A stretch of DNA of 40,958 bases, from contig NZ_JWIF01000028.1 of assembly GCF_000812685.1 (NCBI RefSeq), positions 1 through 40,958 of the forward strand, given 5' to 3'. Below are positions 1 to 6,321 of this stretch, in pieces. The notes below the pieces were generated by a model. It ran no database searches. It was not told where the DNA came from and saw nothing but the letters and a program-made list of their open reading frames with translations. The position numbers and the translations under genes are program-made. Position 1 is the first letter of the stretch, and each line of letters begins with the position of its first letter. Source of the stretch: Halocynthiibacter namhaensis (GTDB lineage: Bacteria > Pseudomonadota > Alphaproteobacteria > Rhodobacterales > Rhodobacteraceae).

Positions 1-175
1 GGCTTAAGCGATGCTGTTCACGGATGTGAGCCAGGATCACCATATCATCGCGTTGACGCTGGCTCATCGGGCGAACCCGCCACGCGCGAAAACCACGTGA
101 TGTGACCCGCATAACTTTGCACAGGAACTCAACTGGCCATTCTTCTTTCCAGGCGTCGATGAACGCAAATCTCAC
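1..175 (-). CDS. IS3-family transposase OrfB, N-terminal part
   Basis: This is a partial reading frame that leaves the window at base 1. It begins with a GTG at 175-173 overlapping the orfA stop (GTGA). The first residues read VRFAFIDAWKEEWPVEFLC and continue with VMRVTSRGFRAW, the typical N-terminus of IS3 OrfB with its helix-turn-helix region before the rve/DDE integrase core. About 58 residues are visible; the DDE core is outside the window. In IS3 elements this frame is usually expressed as an OrfAB fusion through a -1 frameshift in the overlap, so the GTG may not be used as an independent start. Confidence 0.85.
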   Translation of the reverse strand, partial: MRFAFIDAWKEEWPVEFLCKVMRVTSRGFRAWRVRPMSQRQRDDMVILAHIREQHRLS

Positions 176-447
176 CGGCTTTGGCCTGCAAAGAAGATTG
201 CCGCCTTTTTTAACACTTCCCTCTCCTCGCGCAGCAGACGGACTTCCTTGCGAAGCCGCGTGTTCTCCTTCTCAACGTCTTCATGCGGTCCTGACATCAG
301 GTCATCGTGTTGATGCTGTTGAACCCATTTGTTCAGCGTCGAAAGCCCAACCCCTAAATCTGATGAAAGTTGAGGCCGCGTTAAGCCACTCGTCGTCGCC
401 ATGCGCACCGCATCACGCCGAAACTCGTCTGTGTATCTCTTTGCCAT
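172..447 (-). CDS. IS3-family transposase OrfA (HTH protein)
   Basis: A 91-residue protein that is complete in the window. The N-terminal half is the HTH_Tnp_1 fold seen in IS3/IS911 OrfA (KRYTDEFRRDAVRMA near residues 3-17, then GVGLSTLNKWV around residues 32-42). The C-terminal half is charged and heptad-like (residues about 58-85), matching the leucine-zipper segment that dimerises OrfA and OrfAB. It binds the terminal repeats and regulates transposition. The start is supported by AAGGAG about 8 bases upstream. The stop overlaps the orfB GTG. Confidence 0.93.
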   Translation of the reverse strand: MAKRYTDEFRRDAVRMATTSGLTRPQLSSDLGVGLSTLNKWVQQHQHDDLMSGPHEDVEKENTRLRKEVRLLREEREVLKKAAIFFAGQSR

Positions 448-480
448 TCTCTATCTCCTTCATAGCAAACATTGCTCGAA

Positions 481-510
481 AGAGACCGGAACTAAACCGC
501 GACAAGACCA
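481..510 (-). repeat. IS3 terminal inverted repeat, orfA end
   Basis: Read on the minus strand, this 30-base block starts TGGTCTTGTC and ends TTCCGGTCTCT. It matches the block at 40444-40473 in 26 of 30 positions; the four mismatches are in the central nine bases. It marks the outer end of the element at 510. Host sequence resumes at 511, exactly where the Mrr-like reading frame stops resembling its family. Confidence 0.88.
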
Positions 511-714
511 GTAATAATTCACACGTGGGCCACTGTTATTGGCCATCATATAGCCTTGCTCGCGCTCAGTGACACCTTCGAGAGATATAACCTCTTCATC
601 CAATTCATGGATCGTGGCGGAACTGCCGAGCTTGCGCAACGCCTCGATTGTGGCCAGCATCATCCCCGGCAAATCGGGTAGGCTATCGGCATCTATTTCA
701 AATCGTCTGGTCAT
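511..714 (-). pseudogene. Mrr-type N-terminal winged-helix domain, truncated by IS
   Basis: The frame starts at ATG 714 and runs 68 codons before entering the IS terminal repeat at 510; the nominal stop at 460 lies inside the IS. The host part contains LPDLPGMMLATIEAL near residues 12-26 and ends at GPRVNYY (62-68). This resembles the N-terminal winged-helix domain of Mrr-type type IV restriction proteins, where the next residues normally read like AWARTYLK. The Mrr nuclease domain is missing here. It is a remnant of a restriction gene, probably non-functional. Assignment to Mrr_N is from motif memory. Confidence 0.7.
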
Positions 715-1245
715 TTCAAATTCCTATGCAGCAAAGCGGCCACCTTGGATCTATTCGGCCTGGCCCAGCGCGGCAAGGCTTTCGAGCCGTGGTAGAACAG
801 CGGTTGGCCTCGATGCTGACGCGCTTCACGCGTTTACCGGTGTTGCCGATTTATAATAACGGTGTAACAAACTATGAAATCTCTTCAGGCACAGCAATCA
901 GCTTATTCTAAATTCGCTCAGTGCGATCAATCATTTTTGACCGAACACGGCGGACGCATGGTCAGATCGGGAGTTTCTATATTAGCACTAATCTAGTGAG
1001 TGGCAATGATGCGACATGGGCTGTAGAGAATGTGTACCTCGAACGAGATCAAAGACCGCTTCTTCTCCCGCTCGACCGTTGCATGACTGTGCTGTAGAAT
1101 GCCCAATGCTGATCGGCAGGCAGCGCCTGCAGCCAGTTTGTCAGCGGGCTGCCTTCTGCGAGAGGTTTGCGTGATGACGTATTGCTATGCCACAAAATGC
1201 ACCCTAAGGTTGTGAAATGCGTATGGCGTTCACTGTGTCACCCTC
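715..1245. other. 531-base stretch without a recognisable gene
   Basis: No reading frame here looks like a known family and no start with a good ribosome site was seen. One minus-strand frame at 1049-1229 is open for 59 codons (includes NWLQALPADQHWAFYSTVM) but lacks a start, and neighbouring frames also look partly protein-like. This suggests decayed mobile DNA rather than a live gene. It separates the IS/Mrr remnant from the EPS locus and must hold any promoter of the sulfotransferase gene. Confidence 0.5.
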
Positions 1246-2103
1246 ATGAGAAATCCTTTGGACATTTCGATCGTTCGGCGTCACGCGGTTTTACGCAAAG
1301 GGATGGCTTTGGCGATGCGACCCGTGGGGAACATACAAGCCACCGTCATGCCTGCGGGATCTTGGCAAACGCGGCCCCCTATCATAGTGCATTCTCTGCC
1401 CAAAAGCGGAACGCATTTGCTGTTGCAGCAGGTCAGGGCCGTGCCCGGGGGGCGTTATTTAGGGCGGTTTATTGCTTCAAGCCCATCGATTTCACAAAAA
1501 ACACGCCATCCGCAGGCGATAGTACGGCGACTGCGCAGTGTGGCGCCGGGGGAACGTGTTGGGGGGCATCTGTTCCATTCCGAAAATCTAGTACAGACGC
1601 TTCGAGAGCGGAATTTTGTGTCTCTGTTCATTTGTCGGGATCCGCGTGATGTGCTGATCTCTGAGTTGCACTATCTCACAGAAATGAACCGATGGCATCG
1701 GATGCACGGATATTTTAAGAGGTTGCCTGATTTTTCGGATCGATTGTCGTTGGCGTTGTACGGGATGGATGATCGTTATCCCGAGTGTAACAAACGGTTT
1801 TTGCCCTATGCAGGATGGATGAAATCTAAAGGAACACTTGTGGTCCGATATGAGGCATTGATTGGCCCCGATCGCGACGATGTATTGCGCGAGATCATTG
1901 CACGTTTCAAAATCCAGGGCGGATTTATTCCAGATGCAGAATCTGTGTTGTCGGCGATGAATCTAGCTGGGGATCCCTCCACGTCTCATACATTCCGGGA
2001 GGGCGGGATTGGAAAGTGGCGTAGAGGCCTCGCAGACCAACAGGCTGAAGAAATTACAGAATGCTTGGCACCTTCCTTGTCGGCATTCGGGTATGTCGAT
2101 TAG
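1246..2103 (+). CDS. Sulfotransferase-domain protein, EPS-associated
   Basis: A 285-residue PAPS-dependent sulfotransferase (Sulfotransfer_1 fold). The 5'-phosphosulfate loop is PKSGTHLL at residues 52-59, the 3'-phosphate motif is RDPRDVLIS at 131-139, and a late GGIGKW motif sits at 253-258; all three are expected in active enzymes. It probably transfers sulfate to a hydroxyl of the EPS or of a lipid or sugar precursor. It is convergent with the Wzy-like gene, with only one base between the stops, and belongs by context to the EPS locus. The start is uncertain: ATG 1246 has no clear ribosome site, and ATG 1303 has AAAGGG close upstream but would leave a shorter N-terminus. Confidence 0.85.
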   Translation: MRNPLDISIVRRHAVLRKGMALAMRPVGNIQATVMPAGSWQTRPPIIVHSLPKSGTHLLLQQVRAVPGGRYLGRFIASSPSISQKTRHPQAIVRRLRSVAPGERVGGHLFHSENLVQTLRERNFVSLFICRDPRDVLISELHYLTEMNRWHRMHGYFKRLPDFSDRLSLALYGMDDRYPECNKRFLPYAGWMKSKGTLVVRYEALIGPDRDDVLREIIARFKIQGGFIPDAESVLSAMNLAGDPSTSHTFREGGIGKWRRGLADQQAEEITECLAPSLSAFGYVD

Positions 2104-2104
2104 C

Positions 2105-3331
2105 TTATCTTAACACTGCTCGGGCGCGGAGATGGAGGGCAATGCAGCTGCCAAGAGTTACCGCAAAGCCGAAGTCGGTTTCAGCCGGCGCAAGTGCGAA
2201 CTTTGCCAACCACATGACCGAGGCCAGTGCGCAAACATCTGTCCAGAAGCTCATGCGATGACGGTGGACGTTTCGGTGAAGCGGATGGAAAAGCCGCATG
2301 ACCCCAATTGCGCTGGCATAAAGAAGAGGTGCCAGGAACAGGATTAGACCAAGGATCCCTGTTCTATACAGCAAACGAAGAGGCCCAAAGTGTAAGACGA
2401 AGGCTTCGCTGGTCTCTGTAAAACGCCAGTCAATCGAGGGGTGATTTGCATTGAGATCGAGCAACAGCAAACGGGCAGGGTAGGTCGCGCCATGGCCATG
2501 ACCAAAGATAAGTTCCATTGGAGAGGCAATTGACAAGGCCTGCCAAGCTGATTGGACCTCAAGCCCGCGTCGTAAGATGACTTCTGTGTGGAAGCCTTCA
2601 AGGGTGGATAGCTTGGCGAGGCGGCGTGCGCCTGGGATCTCGCCGTTTGGCCAAGTTGGGATCATCGGGATGAGTAAGACCAGAAGCCCAATGCATAGAA
2701 GCGGAAGGCAGATTCGTAGTTCGGGGCGTGAGAGTCGGGTGAACGTTAATACAAGGCCAAACCCTACGATGATGATGAAATTGACACGAACCTGAGAGGC
2801 AAGTGAAAACCCAATGACAATGATCAGTGCGAGGATAGGCATAAGGCTTTTACTGCGTGCAAACCAAATTAATGTGGCTGCCATCAACAGAAAGCCCGGG
2901 GGTTCAAATCGGTTGGCTTGCATTAACACCATTGCCAGTGGCGCGCAGAACATCGCGATCAGTTGTGCCGCTAGATAAGCCTTGAGTAGATGTTCATGGC
3001 CTTCTTCGCTAAGCTTCAGGGCAAGTACGGTAAAGGCCGCAACTGAGCAATATGTGACAAATGAGCTTAGCACCCACCCCGACCTGATTGTGTCAAAATC
3101 GATGAGCGGGAAAAACAGCAAAGCGCTGTGGATCACGACCGTGCTGCACCATATTGGTATAGATGGCTTGGTGCGTATGTGTTTTAGCCCCAGAGCCAAG
3201 GCAAAGAAGAATATGAGAAGGAAGCAAATTCCGACCAAAGGTTTTTCAAATGGCAAAATGCGAGCAGAAAAGCCGCTGTAAAACGTGGTTAAAAACAGTG
3301 GGATGACTAAGGCATACTTAGGGTTTAGCAT
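2105..3331 (-). CDS. Wzy/O-antigen-ligase-like polysaccharide polymerase
   Basis: A polytopic inner-membrane protein of 408 residues with about ten to twelve hydrophobic segments. A larger, non-hydrophobic loop at roughly residues 230-315 contains RRGLEVQSAWQAL and a GHGHGATYP motif, the typical layout of Wzy polymerases and O-antigen ligases. It would polymerise lipid-linked repeat units on the periplasmic side. The start at ATG 3331 is chosen because it overlaps the stop of the small upstream ORF (ATGCTAA), indicating translational coupling. A GTG at 3349 would add six residues but has no better ribosome site. It is the last gene of the leftward EPS operon. Confidence 0.8.
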   Translation of the reverse strand: MLNPKYALVIPLFLTTFYSGFSARILPFEKPLVGICFLLIFFFALALGLKHIRTKPSIPIWCSTVVIHSALLFFPLIDFDTIRSGWVLSSFVTYCSVAAFTVLALKLSEEGHEHLLKAYLAAQLIAMFCAPLAMVLMQANRFEPPGFLLMAATLIWFARSKSLMPILALIIVIGFSLASQVRVNFIIIVGFGLVLTFTRLSRPELRICLPLLCIGLLVLLIPMIPTWPNGEIPGARRLAKLSTLEGFHTEVILRRGLEVQSAWQALSIASPMELIFGHGHGATYPARLLLLDLNANHPSIDWRFTETSEAFVLHFGPLRLLYRTGILGLILFLAPLLYASAIGVMRLFHPLHRNVHRHRMSFWTDVCALASVMWLAKFALAPAETDFGFAVTLGSCIALHLRARAVLR

Positions 3332-3462
3332 TTTATGCCAGACAGGCACGCGAGATTAAGACTGCGTTTAATATGTTTGCGAGGGTCGAAAAAACCTAGC
3401 ATAGGCCAGAGATTTTCGTTTCCGATCCAGTGCCAGTTATCTTTGGATGTAACCTGATACAT
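3325..3462 (-). CDS. Small unrecognised ORF coupled to the Wzy gene
   Basis: A 45-residue frame beginning MYQVTSKDNWHWIGNENL, rich in tryptophan and phenylalanine early and basic later. ATG 3462 has a good AGGAG eight bases upstream, better than anything in front of the Wzy gene. Its stop overlaps the Wzy start as ATGCTAA, so ribosomes finishing this ORF could reinitiate on Wzy. No family was recognised. It could be a real small protein, the remnant of a longer gene, or mainly a translation leader. The frame also opens further upstream to an ATG at 3510 without a comparable ribosome site. Confidence 0.45.
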   Translation of the reverse strand: MYQVTSKDNWHWIGNENLWPMLGFFDPRKHIKRSLNLACLSGIKC

Positions 3463-3579
3463 AAATACGTCTCCTATGAATTTATACCATAGGTTGCATT
3501 TCATTATCACGTGCTAATTGTGGTGAGGGGAATATTTTTGCTTCGGCCAATGACAACAGCATTGGCCTGAAGCGTGTTT

Positions 3580-4365
3580 TTATTGCGTTAGTGCGATCAG
3601 TTCTGAGTTTGTAAGGCCCTGAGGGAAATAGACCAAGCTGTGAGCAACGATCTCGCTGCGATGTCCACTGAAGGAGGCACCGATGTTCAACGTGGAAACT
3701 GCTGATGGCAGTAACGCCGATGTATCGCTTAGGACAAACCCGCCGTTCACGAGAAACCGAACGTCATCCGTATCGAATGTGGCTGCTGTTTTTACCAATT
3801 CAGGCAAAGACACTGCGGTTGAACCCCCAATCAATGCAGCTTGCGTCGCGGCGTTGGCGCGTGTGACACAAGCAAGCCGCGCGTCCGCTGCGTTGTAAAA
3901 CACCGAAACGCGGTTGTCGTTGCTGCCGTCATTAAGGTCCAGCAACCGGTCATAGCCCCCGTTGTTTGCCAAAATGCTAGCTTCCAGGACAAAACATCCC
4001 GGGCCGTTTGACCACCAGTTGCCCGCTGTCACAGAGACGAGATCAGCTGCGCCACCCCCTAGGCCCGCTGAAATATGCAAGCCACGACGTCCCGTTGCCC
4101 AGTCAAAGCCCGGTGTGTCGGCCGTCAAAGCTTGGGGTGTGCCAGTTTCATCGGTTACGACCTTGCCTGAGGCGCGGCTGAAGTTGACCGCCGCACCAAA
4201 GCTGTTGTGCGGTGCCCCCGCTTCGGTGCGATAGACCCCGTTCTCAAAGTCAAGCACAAGGGACGGAGGTGGTAAATCTAACCCTTTGGTATAGGCGCTG
4301 TGCCAAGCCACAGAGGCTTGGGACACTTGCACAGACCGTCGGCCCTGGTTCTCGGAAATCTGCAT
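3580..4365 (-). CDS. LamG/concanavalin-A-like lectin protein, putative spike tip
   Basis: A 261-residue protein without signal peptide or membrane segment. From about residue 36 it looks like a LamG/ConA-like jelly-roll: LVLDFENGVYR, then NFSRAS, a WATGRRGL strand, FVLEASI near 125, DLNDGSNDNRVSV near 143, VRFLVNGGFV, and a late strand before LTNSELIALTQ. Such domains bind carbohydrate. It starts directly on the stop of the spike base gene (TGATG), so the two are co-translated and presumably form one complex. Gene order (base, then carbohydrate-binding partner) resembles GTA head-spike pairs. It could instead be a phage-derived tail or spike tip or a cell-surface lectin. Confidence 0.72.
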   Translation of the reverse strand: MQISENQGRRSVQVSQASVAWHSAYTKGLDLPPPSLVLDFENGVYRTEAGAPHNSFGAAVNFSRASGKVVTDETGTPQALTADTPGFDWATGRRGLHISAGLGGGAADLVSVTAGNWWSNGPGCFVLEASILANNGGYDRLLDLNDGSNDNRVSVFYNAADARLACVTRANAATQAALIGGSTAVSLPELVKTAATFDTDDVRFLVNGGFVLSDTSALLPSAVSTLNIGASFSGHRSEIVAHSLVYFPQGLTNSELIALTQ

Positions 4366-4628
4366 CAGACCATGAATCCATGCACGCCTGTTGCAGTGGT
4401 CCCTGTGGCATGCACACGGCTTGCCGCAACGGGGATAATCGAAAAGTCGGGCACATTGATGACGCGTGTATTCCCGCGTTCCGTGGTGATGGTTAGACTA
4501 CCTGCACCTTCGACGTAAAGACCGACACAGAGCGTTTCTAGGTCGATGCCGTCGGCAGGGGTGATGGGCAGCATATCCCGCGCCGGGCCTGACAGATTAG
4601 GGGCGCGGCCATCGAATGGGTTGTTCAT
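4365..4628 (-). CDS. Spike base protein, RCAP_Rcc01079-like (GTA head-spike base)
   Basis: An 87-residue protein with the pattern I associate with the spike base family typified by Rhodobacter capsulatus rcc01079. It has an N-terminal NPFDGRAPNLSGPA, then LPITPADG near residues 20-27, GLYVEGAGSLTI, a PDFSIIP strand around 60-66 and a terminal RVHATGTTATGVHG. In the R. capsulatus GTA this protein anchors head spikes that bind the recipient's capsular polysaccharide. Here the gene is in an EPS operon, downstream of wza and coupled to a LamG-like gene. ATG 4628 has AGGAG upstream. A 5-bp stem with loop lies at 4651-4665 between wza and this gene. Family assignment is from memory of the sequence pattern. 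Confidence 0.78.
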   Translation of the reverse strand: MNNPFDGRAPNLSGPARDMLPITPADGIDLETLCVGLYVEGAGSLTITTERGNTRVINVPDFSIIPVAASRVHATGTTATGVHGFMV

Positions 4629-4729
4629 ATCATTCTCCTGAGATCATAAGGCGGGCGTTTCCCGCTCGCGACGCAGAATGTTTTAAACCCGTCTTTAATT
4701 TCCTAATGCACCGTTCGATGGGGGCAGCG

Positions 4730-6121
4730 CTAATTGGTCGCCGCAATATCCATCGGTGTGGTGATAAGGGATGGAGAGATTTGATTTACGACACGCCCCC
4801 AACGAGTCACGGGCTGTTCCGCAATGAAGATGATATCATTGGGTCGTAATTCAAATCTGGTTGTCTGCAGCAAGTTAATCGCATTGCGTGCATCCAAGTG
4901 CCAAGCGTTCATGGTACTTGGGCCTTCGGTGCGTTCTTGTGTTCTCAGCACATAGATTTCCCGCGGGTTTGCCGTTGCGTTCGGAAGGCCGCCACCACCT
5001 TCAAAGATAGCATCGGCAAGCGTCGCACGTTGCTCATAGGGCAAGGTGAACCGGCCCTGTTGTGCAATTTCCCCCGTCAAATATACGAAATCACGCGCAA
5101 CCGCGCCAAGTTCTTGTCGGGCGGCGAAATTGCTTCGTGCCTCATCCCTGCGCGCCTGTGACAGGGCCATCTCCGCAGATAGGGCATTTAACGCTTCTCG
5201 GTGGGCAGACTGGCGTAGATTGGCCAGTTGAATTTGTTCTTCGAAATAAGCACGGGCCTGTTGTGGATCGGTGCCCGCGTCCACATAGACTGCGTCACCT
5301 GCGGCAAGGGGCAGGTTCTGAAGATCGGGTTGCGCGAAGTAATCTGACAAAGGAATACGGTATAAGCTGCCGCTTCGATAGAGACGAATAATGGCGGTAT
5401 CTGTGTCGCTGATTTGCAAGCCACCAGCGCGTGTTAAGGCTTCGTTCATGTAGAGCGGGGTCAATCCAAGATTGGCGATTTGCGGTTGGGCGACGGCACC
5501 TGCGATGGATACGCGGCTTGAATTGAACTCAGAGATTTCCACGCTGAACACGGGGTCGATCTGATGTTCAACAAGCGCGCGAAAAATTTCGGCTTCGGCT
5601 TCTTCTAGGGTCATCATTGCGACATTGACACGCCCGACGTCTGGAATTGTGATGGCCCCATCATCTTGAACTGTGTAACCTAATCTGCGGTTTTGCGCGG
5701 CCAACAGGCCTGTCAGTTCTTCAAGCGATGAGTTGCCTTGCCTCGTTGCCAATACAATCACATCCCCGACGCCGATGTGGTATGGGCTCGGTGTGATTTC
5801 TGGCGGAAGGCGCAGGTTTTGCACCATTTCGGTTTGTGGAGCGCGGGACCCGTGTATAGGTATGGTGACCGCGCCACGCGCAGTCGGCATCGTGCCTGTA
5901 TGTTGGGAAAACATGTTCGGTATGCGGCGCGGCGTATATGGGGATTGGTTCGCAAGAGCCACGTTCTGAGGGGTCATTGGAATGACGTTCACATCCGTGC
6001 CATTGGTCGATGTTTCGATGACACGTGGGCTATGATAAGCGACGCCACACGCAGAAATCATGCCCATCAAGATCGTCAGACCTAAGGATTTGATAATATG
6101 CCTGTGTGATCTGTGTGTCAT
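4730..6121 (-). CDS. Polysaccharide export outer-membrane lipoprotein (Wza-like)
   Basis: A 463-residue protein with a lipoprotein signal peptide: basic start, hydrophobic core, lipobox ISAC with Cys25. The Poly_export domain begins near residue 112 (YHIGVGDVIVL) and includes GAITIPDVGRVNV around 155-167; SLBB-type repeats follow (VSIAGAV near 209 and DFVYLTGEIAQQGRF near 346). It should form the outer-membrane channel for EPS with the Wzc-like protein encoded just upstream. An extended helical segment (about residues 277-340) separates the SLBB repeats. The start at ATG 6121 has CAGGAA upstream. A 200-base AT-rich gap (6122-6321) after the kinase gene could hold an internal promoter. Confidence 0.9.
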   Translation of the reverse strand: MTHRSHRHIIKSLGLTILMGMISACGVAYHSPRVIETSTNGTDVNVIPMTPQNVALANQSPYTPRRIPNMFSQHTGTMPTARGAVTIPIHGSRAPQTEMVQNLRLPPEITPSPYHIGVGDVIVLATRQGNSSLEELTGLLAAQNRRLGYTVQDDGAITIPDVGRVNVAMMTLEEAEAEIFRALVEHQIDPVFSVEISEFNSSRVSIAGAVAQPQIANLGLTPLYMNEALTRAGGLQISDTDTAIIRLYRSGSLYRIPLSDYFAQPDLQNLPLAAGDAVYVDAGTDPQQARAYFEEQIQLANLRQSAHREALNALSAEMALSQARRDEARSNFAARQELGAVARDFVYLTGEIAQQGRFTLPYEQRATLADAIFEGGGGLPNATANPREIYVLRTQERTEGPSTMNAWHLDARNAINLLQTTRFELRPNDIIFIAEQPVTRWGRVVNQISPSLITTPMDIAATN

Positions 6122-6321
6122 ACGTTTCCTGATGCCAATTGACTAAACGCCTCTGAGGGGCCTTCCCACTCGTAATGTATAATCAATTAAAATACCGTAT
6201 AAGTTGTATTTTGTATATTGTTTTCTACATTGCTGCGTTTCGTGGCCTTTAAGGTCGGCATTGCGGGAGGCCTATTCTGAAAGGTTGCGTGAAGCATTCA
6301 GGGACAGGTTTGCGGAATGTA

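Larger units (their letters stand above)
1..510 (-). mobile_element. IS3-family insertion sequence, left part (orfA side), cut by window edge
   Basis: The element reads leftward. Its outer end is placed at 510 because the 30 bases at 481-510 match, in inverted orientation, the 30 bases at 40444-40473 beside the orfB end of a second IS3 element (26 of 30 identical, beginning TGGTCTTGTC). Inside are orfA and the start of orfB, overlapping by three bases, as is usual where IS3 elements use frameshifting to make an OrfAB transposase. The rest of orfB lies outside the window. The outer end cuts off an Mrr-type gene, so the insertion broke that gene or came with a later deletion. The other end and any target duplication cannot be seen. 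Confidence 0.9.

Noticed and set aside
1049-1229. Minus-strand open frame with NWLQALPADQHWAF
   Set aside because: No start codon with a ribosome site and no recognised family; alternative frames look equally protein-like, as in decayed mobile DNA.
4680-4710. A CtrA-like TTAA...TTAA pair upstream of the spike base gene
   Set aside because: The spacing is eight bases instead of seven and the site lacks the trailing C, so it does not fit the CtrA box.
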